This document shows positions 17,134-25,790 of a stretch of 64,000 nucleotides of DNA, piece by piece. This stretch comes from Bdellovibrio sp. SKB1291214 (GTDB lineage: Bacteria; Bdellovibrionota; Bdellovibrionia; Bdellovibrionales; Bdellovibrionaceae): NCBI RefSeq assembly GCF_002209355.2, contig NZ_CP106855.1:2480001-2544000 (forward strand), read 5' to 3'. The notes beneath the pieces were generated by a model, which saw only the letters and a program-made list of their open reading frames with translations, ran no database searches and was not told the DNA's origin. The translations under genes were made by a program, and so were the position numbers. Within the stretch, counting starts at the first letter, position 1, and every line of letters begins with the position of its first letter.

Positions 17134-19104
17134 ATGGATCGCCGACATCGTTCTGATAAATATTTGATCTCTGAACAGCCAGGAATGAAAATCCTTTTAA
17201 CGGGTTTGATCCTGGCTTTTTTAATTGGCTATACGACAAAGTCTTTATTATCTCCTGCGCGCATTAAATCGCAGTTGGAAAAAGCCGCAAGTCACATACA
17301 CAAAGACATCAAAGTCAGTTTTGATTCGGCCGAGCTAAGTCTTGCTGATGGGATATTGCCGCGATTTGCTGTGGTGATTAAGCAAGTTCGCATGGAATCA
17401 GATCAAGCTTGTTGGATGTCGCCGGTGCTTGAGATCGATGAAATGCGTTTACCTGTTTCGGTGTGGGGACTCATCACCCGCAACTCTCCCATTAAAACGG
17501 TGGATGCAGATAACATGAAGCTGACTTTACGTGGGACCGTTGACGCTTGCGAAAAAGAAAAAAATGCTCTTCAAGATAGCACGGGGCGAGAAAAAGAGCC
17601 ATCACCTTTAGTCACACTCAGTCCCTCCGAACAAGCCGACAAATATCGTAACGACATTCGTGGTTTGAATATTCAAAGTTTTAAAATCATTTCGGCGCAA
17701 TACCCGCAGTATCCTTCAGAACTTTTGAATTTCCGTGCTTATGTGAAATCTTTTGAACCACGTGTGGTGGAAGTTCACGCAAAAACAAATTTCTTAAAAG
17801 ACGACACTGTCGGTGATTACTTATCCCACGCAAATCTGTTTTTGGAATACAAAGAGGTACCAGAACAGTCCCTTCAAGCTCACTTTTTCGGAAATTGGCG
17901 CGAGGGACACTACAGTGTGATTGCTCATTATTCTTTGGCAGACCACCTGTTGAATGTTGAAACCGACATGAAGCATATTCCGTTAAGCCAAGTCTTACAG
18001 GTTTTGCAAAAGTACGATTTGGTTTCAAAAGACTTAAATGGCAAGCAGGTGTGGGTTTCCGCCAAAGCACGCATGACGGGTGAAGCAGAAAAATTAAAGT
18101 CTGCTCCTTTGGAAGTGAAAGACTTCCGCATCGAAGGTGACTTGGGCGAGATGAGTGTGGACCAAGCCTCCTTCACTTCGATTGATCCTTTAAAATACAA
18201 GCCCTTTCTAATTGATATCCAAAACATGCGCATTGATAAATTAATGAACTTTATCAACCGCCCTCAGAAGGCGCGAAACTTTGGAGACTTGGGTTCATTT
18301 ACTGGTCAGGCGGAGTTTGTTTCTGAAAAAGACATTCGCTTGGTCGGCGAACATCAGGGACTGCAGTTTATTTTCGCCAATAAAGGCCAGCGTGAATTGC
18401 AGTATGTAGATCGTATTTCCGGATCGATGTCTTTAAAGGGTGATACGTGGAATATCGCTGTGAACCGTGCCGAACCCCGTGGTGGAAGTTTTATTGGTAA
18501 CGTAAAGGTTAAAGCGGATCGTGATTTTAAAGATGTGACGTTGAATGCGAACATCGACGAGCTGACTCTTGCTCCAGCAGTGCAAGCGATGATGACGGGC
18601 GGCGGAGAGATCGGTGTTCTTAGTGTTAATGCGGAAGCTCGCACTGACGATGGCAAAGTTTCTTACGTTAAGGGAACTGCTCAATTAAATATGTTGGATG
18701 TTGAAGGTATGACCTTCGGAAAAGCGAAAGCCAAATTCGATCTCAAACAAAAAGAGGTTGTTGTTCACGCTCAAGTGCAAAGTCTTGAAGTGGAAGGTGA
18801 CTCTGCGGGTTCAGAAGTTCTGTCTGGGATCACTCCGCAAAATTGGTGGGTGAATCAAAAGTTGGGTCTTAAAGATCTGCATGGCGAACTTCACTGGAAT
18901 AACACTGACAGTTTGCAGTGGATTGGCTTTGAAGCCAACGCCGGCAAAGGTAATAAAATCACCTCGTCTGGTTCTTGGAATGAGTTTGGCCAATTGCGCG
19001 GAACTGTTTCTGCGAAAGATGGTAAAGCCATCAAGAAATTTCAGATCGAAGGCCATCGTGACCTTCCAAAGTTCACGGAAGAAGTGGCTAAAGGTAAGAA
19101 ATAA
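17134..19104 (+). CDS. AsmA-like membrane-anchored protein
   Basis: A 656-residue protein with one N-terminal membrane helix (about 18-36, ILLTGLILAFLIGYTT) and a long beta-rich periplasmic part. Layout and the C-terminal stretch (MLDVEGMTFGKAKAKFDLKQ) resemble AsmA/DUF748-type proteins, relatives of bridge-like lipid transfer proteins that work between inner and outer membrane. Assignment rests on architecture and weak motifs only. The stop overlaps the next ATG by one base (TAATG), so it is coupled to a glycerophosphodiester phosphodiesterase, which fits a role in lipid handling. Confidence 0.65.
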   Translation: MDRRHRSDKYLISEQPGMKILLTGLILAFLIGYTTKSLLSPARIKSQLEKAASHIHKDIKVSFDSAELSLADGILPRFAVVIKQVRMESDQACWMSPVLEIDEMRLPVSVWGLITRNSPIKTVDADNMKLTLRGTVDACEKEKNALQDSTGREKEPSPLVTLSPSEQADKYRNDIRGLNIQSFKIISAQYPQYPSELLNFRAYVKSFEPRVVEVHAKTNFLKDDTVGDYLSHANLFLEYKEVPEQSLQAHFFGNWREGHYSVIAHYSLADHLLNVETDMKHIPLSQVLQVLQKYDLVSKDLNGKQVWVSAKARMTGEAEKLKSAPLEVKDFRIEGDLGEMSVDQASFTSIDPLKYKPFLIDIQNMRIDKLMNFINRPQKARNFGDLGSFTGQAEFVSEKDIRLVGEHQGLQFIFANKGQRELQYVDRISGSMSLKGDTWNIAVNRAEPRGGSFIGNVKVKADRDFKDVTLNANIDELTLAPAVQAMMTGGGEIGVLSVNAEARTDDGKVSYVKGTAQLNMLDVEGMTFGKAKAKFDLKQKEVVVHAQVQSLEVEGDSAGSEVLSGITPQNWWVNQKLGLKDLHGELHWNNTDSLQWIGFEANAGKGNKITSSGSWNEFGQLRGTVSAKDGKAIKKFQIEGHRDLPKFTEEVAKGKK

Positions 19105-19883
19105 TGTATTTCACTTTGCTGATTCTGGTTGCGATTGCGTTTTTAGCTTACAAGCATTTTTACTGGAAAGCGGACGCGTGGCCCGTAAATAGCATCAAGC
19201 CCCCTAAGTACCAAGGTCACCGGGGGTATTGGAAGGGGGGAGCGCAGGAAAACACGCTAGCCTCGTTTAAAGCTGCTAAAGACCGCGGCCTTACCATGGT
19301 GGAGATGGATGTGCGCTTATCCAAGGACGGCCACGTGGTGGTGTTTCACGATGATGATTTAAAGCGTATCGCAGGTGATCCACGTCGTGTGGATGAGTTA
19401 ACTGCCGCAGAGTTAAAGCAAATTGCAAATATCCCGACATTGCGTGACGTTTTACTGAGCCCCGATGTTCCGCGGTTTCTAAACATTGAACTTAAAACCA
19501 ACAAAGCCATGGATCGAAGGCTTGAGGAAAAAGTTGCACGCGTCGTCCGTGAAACAGATTCATTCACACGCATTCTGTTTTCAACTTTCAATCCCTTGGC
19601 AGTTAAGGAACTGCATCGCTTGTTGCCCCAAGTTCCGCGTGCCTTGCTTGCGACCAAAGAAAAAGATCCAGCGAATCGCTGGTATTTGAAGTTGCTGGTC
19701 CTTGGCCCGTACGTCCACGCGAACATTTTGCACTTGGATCATCGCTATGTGACGGCAAACGAACTTCGCAGATACATCAAGCGTGGAGTTCCCGTAAGCT
19801 TCTGGACCGTCAACGAACAATCCCGCGCCGACGAGCTATTAGCAAACGGCGCTCAAAGCATTATCTCCGACACACTCAGGTAA
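19104..19883 (+). CDS. Glycerophosphodiester phosphodiesterase
   Basis: Hydrolyses glycerophosphodiesters to glycerol 3-phosphate and an alcohol. The GDPD TIM-barrel motifs are all present: GHRG (His39, Arg40), QENT (Glu49), VEMDV (Glu67, Asp69) and FHDDDL with His82. Residues 2-16 are hydrophobic, so the enzyme is probably anchored in the inner membrane rather than cytoplasmic like UgpQ. It is translationally coupled to the AsmA-like gene upstream. Length of 259 residues is normal. Confidence 0.9.
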   Translation: MYFTLLILVAIAFLAYKHFYWKADAWPVNSIKPPKYQGHRGYWKGGAQENTLASFKAAKDRGLTMVEMDVRLSKDGHVVVFHDDDLKRIAGDPRRVDELTAAELKQIANIPTLRDVLLSPDVPRFLNIELKTNKAMDRRLEEKVARVVRETDSFTRILFSTFNPLAVKELHRLLPQVPRALLATKEKDPANRWYLKLLVLGPYVHANILHLDHRYVTANELRRYIKRGVPVSFWTVNEQSRADELLANGAQSIISDTLR

Positions 19884-19894
19884 CAGTTCCCTTT
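19878..19894 (+). repeat. 17-bp direct repeat, copy 1
   Basis: AGGTAACAGTTCCCTTT here is identical to 20401-20417. This copy overlaps the GDPD stop codon; the second opens the repeat element at 20401. The core GGTAACAGTTCCC is an imperfect palindrome of the kind seen at ends of REP-type elements. Confidence 0.6.
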
Positions 19895-19938
19895 TTTATC
19901 GACGCGCTCAGTAACCGGAGCGGGTGTGATGGTCTTTT

Positions 19939-20298
19939 TTATTTGATGTTCGTTCCCTGTAAATTCGATCCTTTGATCGTATAAACAGGAAGCTCAAGAT
20001 CGTCAGCTTGTTCAAAGATAGTTAAATTCATCGAAAACCAGATGTCGTCTTTATTGATAGCTTCATTTTGCAACCACTGAGTCATTTCAGAGTCTAAGGC
20101 TCCTGCCAATTGGCTGAAATACGGTGTTCCTGGCACTGGAAGGACGGGTTCAGAAAGGGTCGTGCCATTTATATTTCGTTGGCAGGAAATCGTAAGTTCT
20201 ATTTTCTGATTCTGTTTCAGAGAGAGCTCTTGGAAAAGAGATCCGTACCACTCAGTTAATGAATGCACTTCGTTTGATCTTCCAAGCCATTTTGACAA
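19939..20298 (-). pseudogene. 5'-truncated gene fragment
   Basis: A 119-codon frame that would have to start at TTG 20298. There is no ATG, but the frame stays open upstream with protein-like sequence (SETGKSAAVQFSHPNFALIT) as far as the repeat element at 20401-20477 and through it. The simplest reading is that the true 5' end was lost where the repeat now lies. The remaining product is hydrophilic, with one Cys, and I recognise no family. It could also be a short functional gene using a TTG start. Confidence 0.4.
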
Positions 20299-20400
20299 GT
20301 CTTTATCGCTTTGAATTGTAATTAAGGCAAAGTTCGGATGGGAAAACTGAACAGCAGCGCTTTTGCCAGTTTCTGAAAGGACCTGAGCGTAAAAAGATTT

Positions 20401-20477
20401 AGGTAACAGTTCCCTTTCTGAACCGCACCGCAGAACCGATCGGTTTTGAGAGGCGTCAAGAAACAGGACCTGGCACC
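20401..20477. repeat. Second REP-type element
   Basis: Bounded on the left by AGGTAACAGTTCCCTTT (second copy of the repeat at 19878) and on the right by AGGACCTGGCACC, the same 13-mer that ends the ileS-trmO element. Inside lies the palindrome AACCGATCGGTT. The two ends belong to different sequence types, so this may be a composite or decayed element. It sits at the broken 5' end of the gene fragment 19939-20298. Confidence 0.6.
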
Positions 20478-20490
20478 TTTTGGGAATAAA

Positions 20491-20523
20491 AAAAAGCCTT
20501 CGTGGTTTCCCAGAAGGCTTTTT
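20491..20523. terminator. Bidirectional terminator after tatA pair
   Basis: AAAAAGCCTTC (20491-20501) pairs with GAAGGCTTTTT (20513-20523). Both strands have A/T tracts, longest on the minus strand where it ends the tatA transcript. Confidence 0.85.
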
Positions 20524-20548
20524 ATTAGAACTAAATTTTCAAAAACAA

Positions 20549-20794
20549 TTAAGAGTTGTGTGGCTCTTTGTTTGTTTGAGTTTGGTTAACTTGTTGTCCT
20601 TGGTTTTGTTGGTGAGAAACTTGTTGAGCGGGAGGAGCATCTTTGATGTCCTCGTCAATTTCGTTCAAACCTTTTTTAAAACCTCGGATCGCTTGACCCA
20701 ATGAGGCTCCCAATTGAGGAAGTTTGCTTGGTCCAAAAAAGACTAAGAAAACAAGCGCGATAAGAAGTAAATGCGTAAGACTTAGTGAACCCAT
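20549..20794 (-). CDS. tatA: TatA/E twin-arginine translocase subunit, copy 2
   Basis: An 81-residue Tat pore component: N-terminal membrane helix (about 5-20), the FG hinge FFGPSKLPQLG, an amphipathic helix (SLGQAIRGFKKGLNEID) and a Gln/Asn-rich disordered tail. TatA oligomers form the passage for folded proteins with twin-arginine signals. It lies 18 bases downstream of a near-identical paralogue; the matching tails (QQVSH, GQQVNQTQ, HNS) show a tandem duplication. No tatB or tatC is in the window. Confidence 0.9.
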   Translation of the reverse strand: MGSLSLTHLLLIALVFLVFFGPSKLPQLGASLGQAIRGFKKGLNEIDEDIKDAPPAQQVSHQQNQGQQVNQTQTNKEPHNS

Positions 20795-20812
20795 TTATTC
20801 TCCAATCCTCAA

Positions 20813-21067
20813 TTAAGAGTTGTGTGTCTCTTTATTGTTTTGAGTTTGATTAACTTGTTGGCCTTGTTGATTTTGGTGAGAAACCTGTTGGTTGTTCACG
20901 TTGTCTTTGATGTCTTTTGCTTCAACGTCGATTTCGTTCAAACCTTGTTTGAATCCACGGATAGCTTTACCCAAAGATTGACCTAGTTGTGGTAGACGGC
21001 TTGGTCCAAAGAAGATCAAAAAGATCAGGCCAAGCAACAGAAGATGTGTAAGGCTAAACTCACCCAT
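20813..21067 (-). CDS. tatA: TatA/E twin-arginine translocase subunit, copy 1
   Basis: An 84-residue TatA-type protein, first of a tandem pair. It has the N-terminal helix, FFGPSRLPQLG hinge, amphipathic helix SLGKAIRGFKQGLNEID and a Gln/Asn-rich tail three residues longer than in copy 2. Within the membrane and hinge region the copies differ by conservative changes only (for example K/R after the Pro-Ser), while the linker before the tail has diverged. The shared terminator at 20491 suggests one transcript. Confidence 0.9.
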   Translation of the reverse strand: MGEFSLTHLLLLGLIFLIFFGPSRLPQLGQSLGKAIRGFKQGLNEIDVEAKDIKDNVNNQQVSHQNQQGQQVNQTQNNKETHNS

Positions 21068-21148
21068 TAGAAAGACTCCTCCCAGAGGTTTTAATCAGTC
21101 TACACGTTTTAGACCGCTCAGGGAGGAAAATCAATCCAAGACTAGGGA

Positions 21149-21625
21149 TTATTGGGCTGTAGTCTCATTTAAATCGTTTTGGTCTGGCAGAGCGACCTCA
21201 TTTTCAAGCGGCGCGTCTGAAGCCTGATGGGCTGCTACGGCATTCTCGTCAGACGTGTTCATATTCACTGGACCAGTCTCAGATTGATTCACTGTTTTTG
21301 CGGGAAGTTCTTTCGCCAAGCCTTTAGACTGTTTCGTGGTTTTTGCCGCATTGTTTGCATTCGCATTTGATGAACCCTTTTTAAGAGCTTTCAATTTTTT
21401 ATCATATTTGGCTTTCATAGCAGCCAGGTCTTTTTGATAGGCGTCGCGAATCGATTTAACTTGAGCTGTATTGTACTCATCCATGCACGTGGAGTAAGTC
21501 GAAGTCGCTATCTCCTTAGCTTTTGCACGGCACATGACTTCACCAGAGCTTGATGTTTGGTTAGCGGCTGCAAAAGTGTTGTTCGCGAAAAGAATTGTGA
21601 AAACGAAAGACAAAACAGTTTTCAT
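21149..21625 (-). CDS. Secreted Ala/Lys-rich protein, unknown
   Basis: A 158-residue exported protein with signal peptide MKTVLSFVFTILFANNTFA. The mature part has two cysteines (VMCRAKAK, TCMDEY), then a helical Lys-rich segment (DLAAMKAKYDKKLKALKKG) and a disordered, acidic Asn/Ala-rich tail. The ATG at 21625 has GGGAG five bases upstream; an in-frame ATG four codons earlier has none. No family recognised. Confidence 0.65.
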   Translation of the reverse strand: MKTVLSFVFTILFANNTFAAANQTSSSGEVMCRAKAKEIATSTYSTCMDEYNTAQVKSIRDAYQKDLAAMKAKYDKKLKALKKGSSNANANNAAKTTKQSKGLAKELPAKTVNQSETGPVNMNTSDENAVAAHQASDAPLENEVALPDQNDLNETTAQ

Positions 21626-21803
21626 AAAGACTCCCATAGAAAATCTACGGTTCCTGTTCCAAGTTCCGTGCCGAGGCTTGCTCCATCAGATTGCAGCAGA
21701 ATGGGGGAGGTGGGTGCTTTTTTCATATCTGTACAAGAAATTGTCAGTTGGCGCGCCGGTTTGCTTCGCTCGGCAAGCTAGTCTATCTGCATTTGTGAGA
21801 ACA

Positions 21804-21835
21804 AAAAAAAAGCCACTCTTTGGGAGTGGCTTTTT
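21804..21835 (-). terminator. Terminator of peptide-transport operon
   Basis: GCCACTC (21812-21818) pairs with GAGTGGC (21824-21830), extended by A/T pairs. The minus strand continues into a run of eight or more T, ending the dpp operon; the plus strand also has five T. Confidence 0.8.
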
Positions 21836-21856
21836 ATTACTGGGTTTATATAAAAA

Positions 21857-23074
21857 TTAGCGACGCACTGATTTTGGGTCGAGGGCGTCTTCAAGGCCGT
21901 CGCCCAAATAGTTGAAGCTGATAGTGGTCATTAAAATCAAGATACCTGGCAGGATTGCCAAGAAGGGAGCTTGGTAAATTAATTCTTGAGCGTTGTTAAG
22001 CATATTACCCCAGCTTGGTGTTGGCGGCATGATACCTAAACCCAAGAACGAAAGTGCTGCTTCAAACAAGATGGATTCGCCAACACCTAAAGTGATGGAA
22101 ACCAACATTGGGGCGATCACGTTCGGGAACATGTGGCGCACGATGATTGTGTAGTCCGTCGCGCCGATTGTACGTGCGGCTAAAATGAACTCGCGCTCGC
22201 GCAAAGACAGGATGCTACCGCGAACTAGGCGAGCCACAGTCATCCACGAGAACAAGCACAAGATGATAATCATTTTAAAGATAGACTCATTCTGCGTGCT
22301 GACAATGGAGCTTAATACGGGGATCTTCGTAAAGTCGATGGCCGCCATCACGATCAACACGGGGATTGTCGGCAAGCTTAAAAGTGCATCCGTGATACGC
22401 ATAAGGCCGGTATCAATCCAGCCGCCATAGTAACCTGCGAAGGCGCCGATCAAAAGTCCGATCAACGCGGAGGCAATGGCCACCAAAACGCCAACGCCCA
22501 TAGAAACACGAGTTCCATAAACCAAGCGAATGAAAACATCGCGGCCCAGTTCATCTGTTCCGAACAGGTGAAAAGTTTTGAAGCCATCAAAAACTTTTAA
22601 AAGACCTTTGGTTTCCGGAATGTCCAAAGACTTAAAGATTTTTACGGCCTCTGGAACTTCCTTAGCGCCAACATCATAGATCGCGTCTTCGGCGGGAACT
22701 GAAACCAATCCTTTTTCAACCAAAGTCTTTTGGATTTTATCAGCTGCTTCAGGATTTGCGTTGATGAATCTTTCGATTTCAGTTTCGCGAACATCTTGGC
22801 CTGCTTGAGTCGAAGTCCAAGGCGCCACGTAGCGATTCGCCACGTTCTGCGCGTCGGGATCAAGACCGGTCATGGATCTGATTTGATCAGCAAAGATCGC
22901 GACAAAAAGGAAAACAGCGATAACAACTGCGCTCGCAACAGCCAGTCGATGACGAAGAAATTGCGCCAGGACCATTTTCCACATGGGTTTTGCACGATCG
23001 ATTTCGGCACGGTCCTTATCAGAAAGAGCTGTAGCGACATTTACATTATTCATAGTCATTTCACTTCCAGACAT
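21857..23074 (-). CDS. dppC: Peptide ABC transporter permease, DppC type, with insertion
   Basis: A 405-residue inner-membrane permease of the DppC/OppC family. TM1 is at about 44-64; the family motif FGTDELGRDVFIRLVYG begins at 171, then five further helices with the EAA loop (ILAARTIGATDYTIIVRHMF). DppC proteins are usually near 300 residues; here about 75-100 extra residues lie between TM1 and the motif, hydrophilic and helical, on the periplasmic side. No ATPase genes of the system are nearby. It ends the sohB-dppABC operon, six bases after dppB. Confidence 0.9.
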   Translation of the reverse strand: MSGSEMTMNNVNVATALSDKDRAEIDRAKPMWKMVLAQFLRHRLAVASAVVIAVFLFVAIFADQIRSMTGLDPDAQNVANRYVAPWTSTQAGQDVRETEIERFINANPEAADKIQKTLVEKGLVSVPAEDAIYDVGAKEVPEAVKIFKSLDIPETKGLLKVFDGFKTFHLFGTDELGRDVFIRLVYGTRVSMGVGVLVAIASALIGLLIGAFAGYYGGWIDTGLMRITDALLSLPTIPVLIVMAAIDFTKIPVLSSIVSTQNESIFKMIIILCLFSWMTVARLVRGSILSLREREFILAARTIGATDYTIIVRHMFPNVIAPMLVSITLGVGESILFEAALSFLGLGIMPPTPSWGNMLNNAQELIYQAPFLAILPGILILMTTISFNYLGDGLEDALDPKSVRR

Positions 23075-23080
23075 CTTGGC

Positions 23081-24052
23081 CTACTTGTAAGCAATACGTG
23101 GATCGGCAAATCCGTAAAGGATATCTGCCACAAGATTCATTAAAAGCACCATACTTACAGAGATAACGAATGAGATCATCGCGACGTTGTAGTCATTGCC
23201 GATGATAGAGTCGTAAACCAGTTTACCAACGCCTTGGTAAGCAAAGACGGTTTCGGTCAATAAAGCCCCCGAGAACAATGTCGAAATGCTCAAGGCAAGA
23301 ATTGTGATCAAAGGAATCAAAGCATTGCGGAAAGCATGCTTCCAAATAACAGTCTGATTGCTAAGACCTTTTGCTTTCGCGGTCCGGATAAAATCATTTC
23401 TCATCGCCTCGGCCATGGCAGAACGAGTAAAGCGAGAAAAGCGACCAATTTGTTGGATCGACAGTGAAAGCACGGGAAGGATCAAGTACTTTGCACGGTC
23501 CATAACATTGGCCCAAAAGCCCATGTCTTCGACTCCGATGGTTTGTGTGCCACCGGCAGGAAGGATGGGGATCTTAATTGCAAAGATGATGATTAAAACA
23601 ATGGCTAACCAAAAGGACGGAATAGAAATTCCCGCAAACGAGAACAGATTCATAAAATAGTCTGTTTTGGAATTCGGTTTTAACGCCGAAATCACTCCTA
23701 ATGGAACCGCAATCAGAATCGACAAAATTAAAGAGGCCGCGGATAGAATAAAGGTGTTCCAAAGACGGGGTCCCATCAACTCTTCCACAGGCACACGATA
23801 GGTCCGACTGTAACCCAAGTCGCCAGAGACCAAAGAGGCCATCCAATTTCCGTAACGTTTATAAATTGGTTGATCCAATCCGTACAACGTTTTTAGGCGA
23901 GCAACGTCTTCAGCTGTGATCTTGGGATTAGAAGCCACCATCATGTCTACAGGATCGCCAGGCATTAAGCTCATCAAGACAAAGACAACGTAAGATAGGA
24001 CGGCTATCACTGCGAGTGTTTGCAAGATGCGACGGGTGATAAATGTAGTCAT
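23081..24052 (-). CDS. dppB: Peptide ABC transporter permease, DppB type
   Basis: A 323-residue permease with an N-terminal helix, the long periplasmic loop with MPGDPVDMMV and the EAA-type loop RTAKAKGLSNQTVIWKHAF. It pairs with DppC to form the membrane channel of a di/oligopeptide importer. The gene lies between dppA and dppC with short gaps on one transcript. Confidence 0.93.
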   Translation of the reverse strand: MTTFITRRILQTLAVIAVLSYVVFVLMSLMPGDPVDMMVASNPKITAEDVARLKTLYGLDQPIYKRYGNWMASLVSGDLGYSRTYRVPVEELMGPRLWNTFILSAASLILSILIAVPLGVISALKPNSKTDYFMNLFSFAGISIPSFWLAIVLIIIFAIKIPILPAGGTQTIGVEDMGFWANVMDRAKYLILPVLSLSIQQIGRFSRFTRSAMAEAMRNDFIRTAKAKGLSNQTVIWKHAFRNALIPLITILALSISTLFSGALLTETVFAYQGVGKLVYDSIIGNDYNVAMISFVISVSMVLLMNLVADILYGFADPRIAYK

Positions 24053-24077
24053 GGGCAGCCTCTTTTAAAAACTTAGA

Positions 24078-25769
24078 TTACAAAGACCAGTTTTCGATTT
24101 CGTTCGTTTCGTAATACTGGTGGCCAGACATTTTGAAGCCCTTCAAGTTTTTAGGAACAACAGAGATGTCAGCGCGATAGTACAATGGAAGTACCGGAAC
24201 TTCGTTCGTGTACTGCTTTAAAATGCTGTGGGAAAGTTCAACGCGTTTTTTAGCATCGAACTCAAGATCCAAAGCATCCAAGTCTTTATCAACTTGGGCA
24301 TTCACCCAGCCCATAAAGTTTTGGCCTGACCAACCATTTTTGCTGGAAGGAATTGCTTTTGATGAAAGAGTTGAACGAGGAGAACTTTCCGGAGAAGAAA
24401 CCCACGCAAATAAAGCCATGCCAGAGAACTTGCGTTTCGACATCGTATCACCAAAGAACACACGTGCTGGCTCGTTTTTAACCAGTACTTCGATACCGTT
24501 TTGCTTCCATTGGTTTTGCAAATAAACTTGTACTAACTCACGAGTTTTATTACCCGCCGTTGTTTGGAAGTTCAAAGAGAGGCGTTTGCCGTCTTTGGAG
24601 CGGTAGCCATCGGCTCCCATTTTCCAACCAGCCTCATCCAAAAGTTTTCCAGCAGTTCTTTTTGAGTAGGAATACAACGTCACCTGCTTTGGATCTTTTG
24701 TGAACCATGGATCTTTAGGGGAGACATTGTGCGCAGCCACTTCTTGACGGCCTTCGAACAAGGCTTTTACGAGGTCGTCACGATTGATCGAGTACAAAAG
24801 AGCTTTGCGAACTCTTTCGTCCTTTAGAATCGGGTTGTCCAAATTCAGATCGATATGTTCGTAAGTGATCGATGGAACAAATTGCACTTCGAAAGGCAAA
24901 CCTTCCGCTTTTGCTTTTTTCTCGAAAGCCAAAGCTTGGTCAAAATCCAAACCAAGAACTGAAATCATATCGATAGTGCCAGAGCGAAGATTCGCTTCCA
25001 ACGTGCTCGTATTTGGAATCAGTTTTACAATAACTTTTTGAATGTTCGGTTTTTTACCATAGAAGTGTGGATTCGGTGCCAAAGACACGTGAGAACCCAA
25101 TTTTACTTCTGTGATCACGTAAGGACCTGTGTAAAGACCTGGGTTGGTCGGGTTGCGAACATAGTGAGAGTTCTTTTCGTAGCCTTCTTTTTGCTTGCCG
25201 TATTTTTCAAATACTGAAAGCTCTAAGTGAGCCGGAACCGGCGCAAATTGACCCATTTGATAAAAATCCCATTTGGCCTTGTCATATTTGAAAGTGCATT
25301 TTTTAGGATTTTTTGGATCGATGTCGATTTTTTCGACTTGAGTCCATTGCTCTTTTTCACCCACTGCAACAGTCGGAGATACAGCGATTTTTTGAGCCGC
25401 TGCAAAGTCAGCACAGATCAAAGGTTTACCGTCGCCCCATTTAGCAGCGTCGATGATTTCCCAAGTGGCTACGATTTTCTTTTTACCGCCATCGTCGATG
25501 ATTTTCGCGGTCCCTTTTTCGATAGAAGGGATTTCTTTAGCAAGCTGTGCAACCCATTTACCTTCAGGAGTCAGGTTCACTAAGGTACGACCTGTCATGC
25601 GGTACATATACGAAGATGCCGACATCGTCATGATGATCGGGTTCATCGTCTCGAATTCTTGAGAGATACCGATTTTCAATTCAGCATTCGAGGGCGCAGC
25701 GATTGCTTGAGCGCCCATACCTAGAGCCACAGCTCCCAGCAATAATCCTTTTGCGATTGTATTCAACAT
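24078..25769 (-). CDS. dppA: Periplasmic peptide-binding protein
   Basis: A 563-residue extracytoplasmic solute-binding protein of family 5, with an N-terminal signal peptide (cleavage near AIAAPS). Family features include LKIGISQEFETMNPI at the start of the mature part, TGPYVITEVKLGSHVSL, and DERVRKALLYSINRDDLVKA. It captures peptides for the DppBC permease. It follows sohB by 21 bases. The length matches other peptide-binding proteins. Confidence 0.92.
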   Translation of the reverse strand: MLNTIAKGLLLGAVALGMGAQAIAAPSNAELKIGISQEFETMNPIIMTMSASSYMYRMTGRTLVNLTPEGKWVAQLAKEIPSIEKGTAKIIDDGGKKKIVATWEIIDAAKWGDGKPLICADFAAAQKIAVSPTVAVGEKEQWTQVEKIDIDPKNPKKCTFKYDKAKWDFYQMGQFAPVPAHLELSVFEKYGKQKEGYEKNSHYVRNPTNPGLYTGPYVITEVKLGSHVSLAPNPHFYGKKPNIQKVIVKLIPNTSTLEANLRSGTIDMISVLGLDFDQALAFEKKAKAEGLPFEVQFVPSITYEHIDLNLDNPILKDERVRKALLYSINRDDLVKALFEGRQEVAAHNVSPKDPWFTKDPKQVTLYSYSKRTAGKLLDEAGWKMGADGYRSKDGKRLSLNFQTTAGNKTRELVQVYLQNQWKQNGIEVLVKNEPARVFFGDTMSKRKFSGMALFAWVSSPESSPRSTLSSKAIPSSKNGWSGQNFMGWVNAQVDKDLDALDLEFDAKKRVELSHSILKQYTNEVPVLPLYYRADISVVPKNLKGFKMSGHQYYETNEIENWSL

Positions 25770-25790
25770 GAGGTCCTCCTGTGTTGATTC

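Noticed and set aside
20601-21040. tatA pair read as a sequencing duplication
   Set aside because: The copies differ at many codons, including the linker, so they are true diverged paralogues.
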